Source: Uranotaenia lowii
Taxonomy: Eukaryota; Arthropoda; Insecta; Diptera; Culicidae
NCBI RefSeq assembly: GCF_029784155.1
Contig: NC_073693.1
Location: 157,919,519-157,983,518, forward strand
Reading direction: 5' to 3'
DNA length: 64,000 bases
Shown one piece after another: positions 47,401 through 58,530 of the stretch (position 1 is the stretch's first letter; every line of letters begins with the position of its first letter). The position numbers were made by a program, and so were the translations under genes. The notes beneath the pieces were generated by a model, which searched no databases, was not told where the DNA came from, and was given only the letters and a program-made list of their open reading frames with translations.

Positions 47401-49687
47401 CTAGCTGACCCGGTGTGCTTTGCTACACCTTTCAAAAACAAATGATTATTTCAGAATTATTGAAATTTTTATTGTTTTGTTGGCATTATTTTAAATCAAA
47501 TTATAACATAATTCATAAGCAACCGCTTTAAAATGAGACCTGCAGCTGGAGTTTTGAATTGCAACATAAATATGATTGCAACATGAATATGATTTAAACT
47601 AACTTTCTGAATCTTGATCAATAAATTTGTGATAAAGTTCTGATAATGTTAATCTGTCTGGAGGGTCTCAAATTAATCGTACGCAAACAATCTAACTTAT
47701 AAAATATGGTTGTTTTTGCTTGATATATTCTGGATTTATGCTAAAAAACTGATAAGAGAGCCCCCTCCCCTGTCCTTCCCTTCACCTTCTGCTGAATGGA
47801 GGTCGTGATCTTTTATAATCATACCCATTTTTTTCGTTCCCAAAAATTCTTTTATATCAAATATAGTTCCATTGCATTGGTTGATAAGTTTTTATCAACC
47901 ATAAAAATGTATATGGAGCCTCCTCCTTTCTTGCGGTCTTTTAAGCATCTACACTGTAAAGCGTAAGGGTCTATAACAATCGTAGAAACATATCTCGTGA
48001 CCAAGTACTTTTCCATGGCATATTTGTTTCCATTTGTTGGCTTCGTTAGCATAAATTGAGAACTTATGCTAACAAAATTGCATTGGGCTCACCTCCCTTC
48101 TCCTTTGTACCCACTCACTGAAAATGTGTCAGATAATCATAGAATCATACCAAAATGATTTTCCATGTTAAGTTTTGTCCATTTCTCGGATTTTGTAAAA
48201 AAAAAAAAGTTACATGTAAGCCTCCTCTTCCCTTCCTATATTCCCAATTCTATCATCCTTCTGCAAAAAAGGAATTGTATCACATATAAAAAAGTATTGT
48301 TCGTACTCAAATACTCAAATGATGCCAAATTTGGTTTCATTTGCTCGATTAATTCTCGAGTTATGCAAAAAAATTGTATGGGAGCCCCCTTTCCCCCTTT
48401 ATATCTTTCCGCTAAAACAGATGGGGCCTCAATTTATAATAGAAACATTTCTCGTATCCAAATACCCTCACATGCCAAATATGGTTCAATTTGATCGATC
48501 AACTCTCCAGTTATACTGAAAATTGTAAGGGAGACCTTCCTCCCTCTTTTCATCCACCTCTTTGAAGGAGTGAGGGATACCAAATATTCATAGAAGCATT
48601 TCTCGTACCAAAATATCGTTCCATGCCAAATTTGGTTCTATTTGCTGTTGTAGTTCTTGAGTTGTGCAGTAATAACTGTATGAAACTTCCCTTCCTCTTT
48701 CTTTTCTCCCCGCTGGAAAAAGGAAGGGGTCTCAAGCAATCATAAGAATATGTCACGTTCCCAAATACCCGCCCATGCCAAATTTGGTTCCATTTGCTTA
48801 ATTAGTTATTGAGTTATGTGAAAAATTATAAAAGAGGTCCCTCCCTCCTTTATATCTCCCTACTGGAAAGAGGGAGGGGTCCCAGATAATCGTAGAAATA
48901 TTTTTCGTATCAAAATACCCTCCTATGTCAAATATGGTTCCATTTGCATTATTAGCTTTTGAGTTATGTGTAAAAATATGAAAGAGGCCCCCTCCCCCTT
49001 TCTACTGGAAAGAGGGAGGGGTCTCAAATAATCATTGAAATATTTTTCGTATCAAAATACCTGTCCATGTCAAATTTGGTTCCAATATCTTGATTAGTTT
49101 TCGAGTTATATGAAAAATTGTGAGGTAGCCCCCCTCCCCCCTTCATATCACCCCACTGAGAGGAGGGAGGGGTACCTAATATTCATAGGAATATTCTTCG
49201 TACTCAAATACCATCCCATGCCAATTTTGATACCATTTGCTTGATGGGTGCTCGAGTTATGCAAAAAATTGTCTTTTGTTTGGGAGGCCCCTCCCTCCCT
49301 TAGAAACAGGAATCTTTTCTACATAAATAAACAAAGAACAAACTATGCCCAAAATGGACCTATAAATAAGATCATGATCTGCTATAACAAATACTGCACC
49401 ATAATTGATATAACAATGAACAAAAATGAACTGAAGAGAGTGCTTCTATCATAACATTATACTTATATAGATTTAAGGCAAACATGTAAAACGGTCTACG
49501 CAAATGATTGACGTCAAATAAATAAAAAAAAAAAATAAATAAATAAATAAAAAAAAAAAATAAATAAATAAATCTTATTGAGAGAGGGAGGGGTCTCAAA
49601 CCATAATGGGAACCTTCCCCGGCCTCCAATACCTCTACCTGCCAAGTTTCACGCAAATCGGTTCAGTAGTTTTCGAGTCTATAGGAA

Positions 49688-49720
<33 letters not shown>

Positions 49721-49742
49721 AATTCATTTTTATATATATAGA
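47401..49742 (-). mobile_element. Non-autonomous Helitron (inner), inserted in opposite orientation
   Basis: Read on the minus strand it starts TCTATATATATAAAAATG (49742 leftward) with (GTCT)n next, and ends at CTAG (47401-47404), after the GGTGTAGCAAAGCACACC hairpin. The flanks are A and T of the outer element, whose sequence continues on the other side (TTTTA | TTTTACAAAATCC), so the insertion is at an A/T step without duplication. It is 2342 bp, carrying its own LINE-tail insertion at about 49301-49573. Confidence 0.88.
49301..49573 (+). mobile_element. LINE 3'-tail insertion in the inner Helitron
   Basis: This block is absent from the outer Helitron at the corresponding place. It has no coding and ends in an A-rich (TAAA)n run, as LINE 3' tails do. 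CTTA at 49299-49302 and 49574-49577 is a possible short duplication. Confidence 0.55.
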
Positions 49743-50531
49743 TTTTACAAAATCCGAGAAATGGACAATACTTAACATGAAAAATCATTTTGGTATGGCT
49801 CTATGATTATTTGACACATCATCCTCCTTTCAGTGAGAAGGTACATGGGAGGAGGGAGGTGAGCCCAATACAATTTTGTTAGTATATGTTCTCAATTTAT
49901 GCTTACGAAGCCAACAAATGGAAACAAATATGGCATGGAAAGGTACTTGGTTACGAGATATGTTTCTACGATTGTTATAGACTCTTATGCTTTACAGTGT
50001 AGAGAGGGAAATAAAGAAAGGGGCTCCATACAATTTTTGTTGTAAAGCTTAAATACTTATCAACCAATGGAACTATATTTGATATAAGAGGATTTTTGGG
50101 AACGAAAAAAAAGTTTATTAAAGATTACAATCTCCATTCAGCAGGGGGTGAAGGGAAGGACAGGGGGGGCTCTCTAATCTTTTTTTTTTAGCATAAATCC
50201 AGAACATATCAAGCAAAAACAACCATACTTTATAAGTTAGATTGTTTGCGTACGATTAATTTGAAACCCTTCTTTTTTAGGGCGAAACTTAAGGAAATAG
50301 ATGAAAATTATCAGCTCTTTAAAACAAATTTATAAATCAAGATTCAGAATATAAGTTATGATTTGTGTTGCAATTTGAAACTCCAGCTGAAGCTCTCATT
50401 TTATAGTGGTTGCTTATTAATTTCGTCATAATTTGATTTAAAATAATACCAAAAACAATAAAAATTTGAATAATTTCTGAAAATATCATTTGATTCTGAA
50501 AGGTGTAGCAAAGCACACCGGGTCAGCTAGT

Positions 50532-50955
50532 AACAACATAAATTTACATAAATAAAAGCTACCTCAAAAATCCGATTGATAGATCGCCATAAAACTTTGC
50601 ACATGTAAACTTAACATTTTTAGGTAGTAGATACTACTGGAAATTTAATCGTTTTTCATTCACGGATACAAAAATTATCCACGAAAGCGAAATCTCCACT
50701 TTTTTCGATAACTTCTTTAAGACACAGTTTGAATTCCTCAATTGTGTACCGAATTCAACAATTGTGTGTTGAAGTGTACCGAAAAATTTAAATGTGTGCA
50801 CTTATTCTTCACCTTTCATTTGCCACAAAGCGGAACAAAATCGCCTTATTAAAACCGGTGACCCACGATTATCAAAATTCAATGTGTTTGATGGGTGGTT
50901 ATTATGGCCCAAGATGACCATTAACAGGTTAATCTAAGATTGTCATAATTTTTCT
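50532..50955. other. No gene recognised
   Basis: AT-rich flank of the Helitron. Confidence 0.4.
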
Positions 50956-51200
50956 AGCAAGTATCCTGGCTGATCTAAACCGGGCTATCTGATCTAAAAA
51001 CCAGACAAAATCCGAACACTTGGTAAGAAATATTTCAACTCAAAATCCAGACAAAATCTGGGATAATTTGTTCTAACCCAGTAATTATTCAACAAAAATC
51101 AAGAAAAAAAACACTTAAAAAATTTTCTTCAAGGAAACACATCAGCAGATTAGGCTTTTCATTCGATTATGGTTTTTGTATAAAACTTCCTAAAAAAAAT
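50956..51200 (+). repeat. CCGGGCA-family repeat, degraded
   Basis: CTGATCTAAACCGGGCTATC and later ACAAAATCTGGGATAATTTG resemble the interior of the copy at 54552. Ends are missing. Confidence 0.4.
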
Positions 51201-51806
51201 TGTTTTTGGACGCAAAACAACTATAATAGCTTGACTTATACGACCGGACCTTTTCGAAATTGAAATCCTGGAAAAAGATTTTTTAGATTGAAAAATTTAA
51301 CATAGCATTAAAATATTTGTTATGAGGCTATAACTTTGAATTCTAGAGATTTATTGAGCTGAAATTTTAAGTAATTTTATAAGTCAGATTATTTAAACTG
51401 TGATAAGATTATAAATGCTCAAGTCAAAAGGTGATTCTTCAAACGGTGTTTCTAAGACAGATTATTTGTCTAACAAGTTTCAGTAATTTGGAGATAATTC
51501 TGGAGGAAGAAAATAAATCGTTCATATGCACGGCATGAAATTGTCGCAAAAATGGATGGGAAATATGTCACAGTATGTAGCCGTCATACCAGTCATACTA
51601 CCAAAACGTGAAAAAATGGCCCCTTAAAATGAATTTAAAAAACGAGATGCTACTTTTTCTACCAGTTTCTGGCTGAAACCGGATAAATGAATTGCATCTT
51701 CCAAAACCAAACATATCGAGAGAAAAAAAAAACATTAAAAAAGAGCATACACACAGTCTCCGGTGTTAAAAAAAAAAACAAAAATGTACATAAACACTGC
51801 ACTTAC

Positions 51807-52037
51807 CACACAAGCTGTAACTGTTTCCCAGACGTTTTTGGCGAATGTTTCAATTTTGGGTGGAATTTTCGCAAATTTGTCTCGAACGGAGTCGCCCGGA
51901 GAGCAGGTTCTGTTTTTCTGCTGCTGCTGCTGCTCCGTGCGTTTAATCGACGCCGGCTCGAGATTCGACGATTGTGGTTTACCTTCACTGCTACACGGTC
52001 GCTAGAGCTAGCTAGCCGGTCGATTTGGTTTCGTGAT
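51807..52037 (-). other. Candidate 5' leader exon (minus strand), ATG-free
   Basis: A consensus donor GTG|GTAAGT (plus-strand 51801-51806) closes a 231-nt, GC-richer segment that contains no ATG on the minus strand, as expected of a 5' UTR. A TATA box at 52058-52065 lies about 28 nt upstream of an initiator-like TTCATCA. It includes a CAG run. One frame is open (EGKPQSSNLEPASIKRTEQQ onward to the donor) but lacks a start. It could be the first exon of the TPD52-family gene, whose 5' end is missing, or of another minus-strand gene. Confidence 0.4.
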
Positions 52038-52057
52038 GAATTATTTATGGGCTTTAA

Positions 52058-52065
52058 TTTTTATA
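52058..52065 (-). promoter_or_regulatory. TATA box of the candidate minus-strand promoter
   Basis: TATAAAAA on the minus strand with an initiator-like TCATCA about 28 nt downstream (near 52037), immediately before the ATG-free exon. Confidence 0.4.
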
Positions 52066-53139
52066 CTCCTTTTATTTTTCAATTATTATTGAACCAATGA
52101 ATCGATCGGTGGCGGACGTCGATGTGTTATGGCGTTGATTATTGAGCCGCAGCAACAAGTCGGTATGTAAGAATACACACGTGAATGCTTCGGTTTTTGA
52201 TGGTGATGTTTTGGGAGCTACCCTTTATTCCAGGTGTGGTGTTTGGGGGCGTCTTCGTTACGTTTGGCACAAACAAACGCGCGCGCTCGGCTGGAAAAGC
52301 CTTGTAATCTCTCAGCGGCGAAAAATCGTCCGTTGGTAGACACACTGACTCTTGGATATTTGCTCAGATCCGAGATCCCGGTAAGGAACTTCGAAGCTAT
52401 CCGCTAGCGACGTTACTTCACTAAAGGCGAACTCGCGCGCATTCACAAGTATTTTCTAAGAACGGGAAACGCTGACCAGTAGAACAATTTGCATTAATTC
52501 ATCGAAGTGGCATATCTCTATCTCTGCACATTTTCACTACCGGTTCACAAACAATCTACGGTTGTTTTAGGAAGTGTGTGGAGACGAGGCGGTAGTTTAG
52601 CATGGGAACCGCCTGGAGTGCTCCAGATTTAAAGTCCTCCTTCGAGCCTACTCGACAGACTGGATTTCGTTTGGCCGCTCAGACCTTGCACCTGCTTAGC
52701 CCGGGATGATCTAATCGACCACCAACGAGGACGAATACTTTCGTCGACTACTAAACGCGCGGCGGTCGCGCTCTTAACTAATGACCGTGTCTCGCGTGAC
52801 TACCGGCGATCGTTGTTGGCTTTCTTTTTCTGTTTTGCTGAACCGATCCCGATACACTCAGAACAGCGCGGATTCTTTCGGTTTTAGCGTTTTGTCACTA
52901 CACTTTGAACAATCAAAAAAAAAAAACAAGTCCTGTGTTCAAAAATTCGGGAACAATACCAATCCACTAGGTGGACACTTTTACGATATGCTACCGGCTA
53001 CTCGCACTGCTAAACGTTTATTACGCAGCAAATATCCAACACGTATCCAACAAGGGGCCGGACTCCTCACGTTCTCGTGGCTCACCCGGAGAAACGTGGG
53101 TGGTTGGGCGCGAATGGATGGCGCTGGGGTAGCCCCAAA
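52066..53139. other. GC-richer, CpG-rich region upstream of the candidate promoter
   Basis: Unique-looking sequence with many CpG and repeated short open frames on both strands, including a 158-codon ATG-started plus-strand frame at 52781-53257. Its translation has no recognisable domain. It is best read as upstream promoter/regulatory DNA, with part possibly LTR-related. Confidence 0.35.
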
Positions 53140-53448
53140 TGTAACGCGACTCTCCTGCTTCGAACGAACACTTCACCACGTACGGGGAGTACAATATTTC
53201 TCGCGCTCTCAGCGATTCTCATTCACTATCGCTCCGAGAGGGCGAGAGATTCGATAATAAATTTATCCACCCCAACACTCGACTCCCAGTCAGCTTCTGA
53301 GAAGATCGCACAAAGTTCAAGTAAATACGGACTTGCAAATACACGAATAGCACCACCAATAATCGCCCCTTTCCGGCGACGACGACAAAGCGCTCCTTCT
53401 GCTTTATGCTTTGTGAAAAAAGAATCTCTCGAGCGCTGCTGAGTTACA
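53140..53448. repeat. LTR-like segment, TGTAAC...GTTACA ends
   Basis: 309 bp starts TGTAACGCGACTC and ends CTGAGTTACA, with the short inverted TGTAAC/GTTACA termini of a long terminal repeat and an AATAAA inside (about 53256). Read on the minus strand it is followed by TTTGGGGCTACCCCAGCG, which could be a primer-binding site. No second copy or gag/pol is present, and no 5-bp duplication flanks it. Confidence 0.35.
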
Positions 53449-54551
53449 TGATGCGTTTCCACTATGGTTTCCGTTCGATATTGGATGCAATTCTATGAAA
53501 TTGCGTTTCGGAAGGACGTTCCCTTCCGTGCTCGGTTGGTTTGCTTCAATGCGTTCCTAGCGAACCATCATCATCATCATCATCCACTGGTCCTGGAAGC
53601 GAAAAAAAGAACAAAAACCGGAAATCAATAATCAATAAACTTTCCATTAACAATTTCCATCGATTGCTCAGCGTAAAGTTCAACATTGTTCTAGTAGGTA
53701 CATATTTTTGTAGGTATGCTTTGAACCGTGTTGTTGAATGACCTTGAGAGGTGGGGTATTTTCGTTGACATATAGCTTATAAACGAGTATAGTTATATAT
53801 GTAAAAAGACAGTCCTTTGTGAAATAGATACAAAGCGGTACAACTGCACAACCTGTTTATTATTATTGTTTTTAAACCAAGGTGCACTTTCAAAATTACA
53901 TCTAGACATCATCGGAATGCGCTTTAATGAAAATGTCATCTGATTAGGTTGATTCATGTTGTTCCTTTCCTGTATAGAAAAGGCATAAGTAATTTCATAT
54001 TTTTGTTCAAATCATCTCTTAATTTCGCTTCCCGTTACCAGAATAATCTAAATATGTGAAACTTTTGAAAATAGTTTACAGCAAAAGTCGAAGCAGCGAA
54101 CCACTTTAATGTTGCGAGTAAAGCGGCGTAACGCGGAATCTGGAAGAGAAACAATATGCTAATTGACTTATTGTATTTTTTTTTCGTGGTTATGCCGGCC
54201 GTGTAAGATCTTATGTGAGGCACATGACTTGGCGAAATGGTGTAGATACATTTTTAAATTGGAGGGAAATATCGCCAAGTAGCTTTGGCAAATAGCAACA
54301 GTTTTTTATCGATCATTTGTTTTTTTTTTAAAGCAAAACAAAATCTGATTTCAGTGTGGCATTTGTCAAACTCCTCATGTGAAATAATTTATAACGTTTT
54401 TCAAAAACTTCCTGGAAATCACATAAAAAAATTACCTAGAAAAACTTTTTGAAAACGTTTACTACTGAAGTTCGATCATGTTAACGATCAATCAGCTATG
54501 CTGTTAGGTTGATTCAACCATGCAGGTTTCTCAGCAATCAATAGCTTAAAT
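53449..54551. other. No gene recognised
   Basis: Short (ATC)n near 53568; otherwise AT-rich with no exon. Confidence 0.35.
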
Positions 54552-55023
54552 AAGGTTGCCAGAATTTTTTCAACACCTAGCCAAGCAAATCTAGGCAATT
54601 TTATATAAAACCTGGCAAAATCCGGGCTTTTGATTTCATCATTGACGACCGAAAATCCGGGCAATACCCGACCAAATTTTGTCAACATCCAGAAATTACT
54701 CGACAAAATCAAGTAAAAAAATTAAAAAATAGTATTTTTTCATCAAAACTCATCGTATTTTAGGCTTCCAGAAAATCTTGAATGCTTATTTTTATAAAAC
54801 TTGATGAAAAAAATCGTTTTGGAGGCATAAATAAAAAAAAAATGTACAACACAATTTGTATTAATTTTTTTGTCAAGTTTGCCAAATAAAGTGAATTAAT
54901 CCGGGCACAATCCGGGCATTTTTCAATGAAATCCGCGCAACCGGGCCGTGTCGGACTGTTTATCAAATTTTTTTATTAAATATCCGGCCAAACCCGGATA
55001 AAACTGGGAACTCTGGCAACCTT
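54552..55023 (+). mobile_element. CCGGGCA-family element, near full length
   Basis: Starts AAGGTTGCCAGAATTTTTTC and ends GGGAACTCTGGCAACCTT, so the outer 12 bases form an inverted repeat. The interior carries AATCCGGGCAATACCCG and CAATCCGGGCATTTTTCAAT. At 472 bp it has no coding and is the best-preserved copy of the family seen also at 13735, 14053, 37500, 44605 and 50956. TTAA-like bases flank several copies, but no duplication is secure. Confidence 0.7.
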
Positions 55024-55352
55024 AAGCTAAAAAATACCCGTGATTTGGTTATATGGTTGGAGTTGGTTTAATAAACTTTCACATTTATATCTCTGAACTG
55101 AGATTAGACATCATTGGTTACAATTAACAAGTCATTGGCAGCAACATTTGTTGCAGATTTGTTCGGTTTATTAACACCAAGAGACCTGACCCTCGTTTTG
55201 GTTACGCTTAGACCGAAGCCTAGACAAAAAAGCGATAACGCTAGATCTTACACCTTCCCAAATAACCATAGCTACTTGATCGTGTGCATTCAAAGTTCAC
55301 ATTTGGCTGAATAAAAGATACCCGATAGAAACAACAACCATTTTTGCAAATA

Positions 55353-56969
55353 CACTGAAGTTTTTTTTACGCGGTATTTCGTCCCGCGTAAAAAAAAACC
55401 GCGTAAAAAAAACCGCGTAAAAAAAACCGCGTTAATTCGAAAATCCGCGTAAAAAAAAACCGTGGTAATTCGAAAATCCGCGTAAAAAAAAACCGCGTTA
55501 ATTCGAAAATCCGCGTAAAAAAAACCTCGTTAATTCGAAAATCCTCGTGAAAAATCCCCGAAATTCGAAAATCCACGTAAAAATCCATTTTAATTAAAAA
55601 AAATTCGCGCAAAAAAGCACGTTACTAAAAAATCGCGTAAGAACCATGATTATTTAAAAATTTGCGTACAATGATAGTTTATTTTTATGATAAAAAACAA
55701 AATCAATTAGATTAATAGAATAGTAGAATATAGTGAGGCTTATTTGACAGTGTGGAATTCAGATCGTCTCATGTCTCATGTCTCAGGTCTCATGTTCCAT
55801 GTCTCAGGTCTTAGGTCTCATGTCTCAGGTCTCATGTCTCAGGTCTTATGTTCCATGTCTCAGGTCTCATGTCTCATGTCTCATGTCTCAGGTCTCATGT
55901 TCCATGTTTCAGGTCTCATGTCTCATGTCTCATGTCTCAGGTCTCAGGTCTCATGTCTCATGTCTCATGTCTCATGTCTCAGGTCTCATGTCTCAGGTTT
56001 CAGGTCTCATGTCTCATGTCTCATGTCTCAGATCTCATGTCTCAGGTCTCAGGTCTCATGTCTCAGGCCTCATGTCTCATGTCTCAGGTCTCATGTCTCA
56101 GGTTTCAGGTCTCAGGTCTCATGTCTCATGTCTCATGTCTCAGGTCTCATGTTTCATGTCTCATGTTTCATGTCTCATGTCTCAGGTCTCATGTCTCATG
56201 TCTGAGGTCTCATGTCTCATGTCTTAGGTCTCAGGTCTCATGTCTCAGGTCTCATGTCTAAGGTCTCATGTCTCATGTCTCATGTCCAGGTCTCATGTCT
56301 CAGGCCTCAGGTCTCATGTCTCAGGCCTCATGTCTCATGTCTCAGGTCTCATGTCTCAGGTTTCAGGTCTCAGGTCTCATGTCTCATTCTCATGTCTCAG
56401 GTCTCATGTCTCATGTCTCATGTTTCATGTCTCATGTCTCAGGTCTCATGTCTCATGTCTCATGTCTCAGGTCGCATGTCTCATGTCTTAGGTCTCATGT
56501 CTCAGGTCTCATGTCTCAGGTCTCATGTCTAAGGTCTTATGTCTCATGTCTCAGGTCTCAGGTCTCATGTCTCAGGTCTCAAGTCTCAGGTCTCATGTCT
56601 CATGTCTCGTGTCTCAGATCTCGAGTCTTATATTTCAGGTCTCAAATCTCAGGTCTCATGTCTCAGGTCTCAGGTCTCAAGTCTCAGGTCTCAAGTCTCA
56701 GGTCTCAGGACACAGATCACATGTATCACGTTCTTAGTCTCAGAGCTAAGATTTTCCCAACTACAAAAAGATTCTAAGTGTTTTCCTTTGAAAAAGTCTT
56801 AGAATATTTTCTCTGAAAAACCGCGTTAATTCGAAAATCCGCGTAAAAAAAAAACCGCGATAATTCGAAAATCCGCGTAAAAAAAACCGCGTAAATTCGA
56901 AAATCCGCGTAAAAAAAGCCGCGTAAAAAAAACCGTGTAAAAAAAACCGCGTAAAAAAAAACCTCAGTG
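55353..56969. mobile_element. TA-flanked inverted-repeat element carrying a 7-bp satellite
   Basis: Left end CACTGAAGTTTTTTTTACGC and right end the inverse of CACTGAGGTTTTTTTTTACG, each followed inward by tandem ACCGCGTAAAAAAAA / AATTCGAAAATCCGCG units (55380-55640, 56817-56960). TA dinucleotides flank the ends (55351-55352, 56970-56971), as in Tc1/mariner-type MITEs. Between the arms sits the 7-bp array. There is no transposase. Confidence 0.8.
55768..56735 (+). repeat. 7-bp tandem array, TCTCATG/TCTCAGG variants
   Basis: About 135 units of GTCTCAT or GTCTCAG, with occasional TTTCA, TCCA and TCTAA variants that increase toward the right. Because 7 is not divisible by 3, each plus frame reads through the same heptapeptide pattern (MSHVSGL and relatives). 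The long open frames here are an artefact of the repeat. Confidence 0.97.
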
Positions 56970-56971
56970 TA

Positions 56972-58040
56972 CATACTCGATGAAATGTCATGAACATGAA
57001 AAGTCTATAGAATTATCATAGAACGTTACGTGCGTTCTAAGCGACTTACAAAAATCAAAAATCATAATTTACTATCGTTCTTTCTAATGAGCAACTAACA
57101 AACTTTTTTTTTCACGAGGAACTTCTAACGAACTTTCTAGTTCCGTACAGAATTTCTATATAACCTGTGTGTGGTTCAAGTTGTGTCGAAATTTTTCACC
57201 TGTTTTTTTTCCAAAGAATTGTTTTCAAAGGCTTTATTAATTGGTTACAGTTCTATCTATCATGTCCATCTAAATTTTTTGCCCAAAAAATTTTTTCCGT
57301 TTTTTCCAACGTCGATAGAGAACAGGAAAATAGTAATTACTATTCTGACTTTACTTATTTGTCTCCTCGATGAAAACCAAAGCAACAGCAACTACACATC
57401 AACCACATAAACCATTACAACCATTACCATTACAACAAATAGCTGGTACCAAAGGCAGGTTATCGCGACGGGAAATTCATCGATGGACACTGTGGAAATG
57501 TGGACTGAACTCATAATTTTCAAAATGGTGAATGCGAGAATTTTCTGCCGTGAAAAGCGTGAGATTCTGATGGTTTTTCTAAATTTTGTTTTCTAGTTTC
57601 AGCCAAATAATCTAAATGTTTAATAAAATTTAATAAAAATATAACATCTATCAAAAACAATCAAAATTTTAACGAAAATGATATTTTGTATTTTAAAATG
57701 ATACCCACACAAACACACGGCGAGGAAAAACGGCCAAAAGAGTATTACTACTAAGGAGTGTATTCGAAAAAAAAATGCATCACTTTGTTTTGTGAATAAC
57801 ATTTGAATGCAACATAGATGGAAATTTTAAGCAAAACTACCTAGTTATAAAATGTGAAAATGTGCAAATTTTTGTTACGTTCTGTCTAGTAATTTTTTAA
57901 AATCAGGTCCAATGAAGAAGTTTTTTTTTACTTTTGAGTACCACTCACACCACTTATAATGATAAGGATAATTTTGATATGGTTTTCTGTTTCCCCCTTT
58001 AAAATTACTTAAAAAGTTTTATCACGTCGAAGTTTTGACA
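56972..58040. other. No gene recognised
   Basis: AT-rich with no coding frame or defined repeat. Confidence 0.35.
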
Positions 58041-58044
58041 AATT

Positions 58045-58530
58045 TAGCTGGTTGTCCTCCTTCGACAAAACATACTTCAACATACTTTACCTTTGATCAT
58101 TTTACCACAGTTTTCACGTAATGGCACGCTATCAGATCCAATCTTAACAGAGAATCAACTTTGTTGGACCTTTTGATGGATGGAGGGACAATGGTCACAT
58201 TTGAAGGTAGTCTTCTTCGTTTATCAAGCCATTCATCGTGCCAATCGTTATGAAATACAACCGATTTGTAGCTTCCACAGATCGTCAGCTTCCTTGAATA
58301 TTAGACATCAAATAGTTCAACTTTTTTTTTGCTTGTTTATCTCCGGAACATCTCGAGCAGACTTGGTGACGAAAAGTTTCTGGCTGAAAACCTGTCAGGT
58401 GCTTGCTAAACAGTTAGTTTTGCTGTTCATTACGAATTATTTTAAAATATCTCCCCGCTTGCGGTCCAAATATTTTGCGCACGATTTGACCACCGGATTT
58501 TGTTTATTTTACCAGTTGGCTGCTTTTTAA
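58045..58530 (-). pseudogene. Possible degraded mariner-like transposase relic
   Basis: Minus-strand frames include KIFGPQAGRYFKIIRNEQQ, FITIGTMNGLINEEDYLQ and, in another frame, LDLIACHYVKTVVK, reminiscent of the mariner order of I-T-x-G-T-M-N, then the D-L-A-S-C-H-Y catalytic block. Stops and frameshifts are frequent and no terminal repeats were found. Confidence 0.35.

Larger units (their letters stand above)
46066..50530 (+). mobile_element. Non-autonomous Helitron (outer), split by a second Helitron
   Basis: The 5' end TCTATATATATAAAAATG follows an A at 46065. The 3' end is GGTGTAGCAAAGCACACC hairpin plus GGGTCAGCTAG, followed by T at 50531: the A|TC...CTAG|T borders of Helitrons, with no duplication. 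Near the 5' end is (GTCT)n. The body consists of degenerate ~150-bp units. Without the inserted copy (47401-49742) it is about 2.12 kb. No Rep/helicase gene is present, so it depends on an autonomous relative. Confidence 0.88.

Noticed and set aside
47390..49750. TTTTA direct repeat as a target duplication of the inner Helitron
   Set aside because: The A|TC...CTAG|T borders explain the junction without duplication; the TTTTA match is chance in T-rich DNA.
51687..52100. Plus-strand frame with a Leu run
   Set aside because: The Leu run comes from a CTG repeat antisense to the minus-strand leader exon; splice and TATA signals favour the minus strand.
52781..53257. 158-codon ATG-started plus-strand frame
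   Set aside because: It has no recognisable domain, overlaps an LTR-like segment and lies in CpG-rich DNA where stops are rare; other frames are similarly open.
55744..56802. Several ORFs of 70-170 codons
   Set aside because: They are a consequence of the 7-bp repeat lacking stops.
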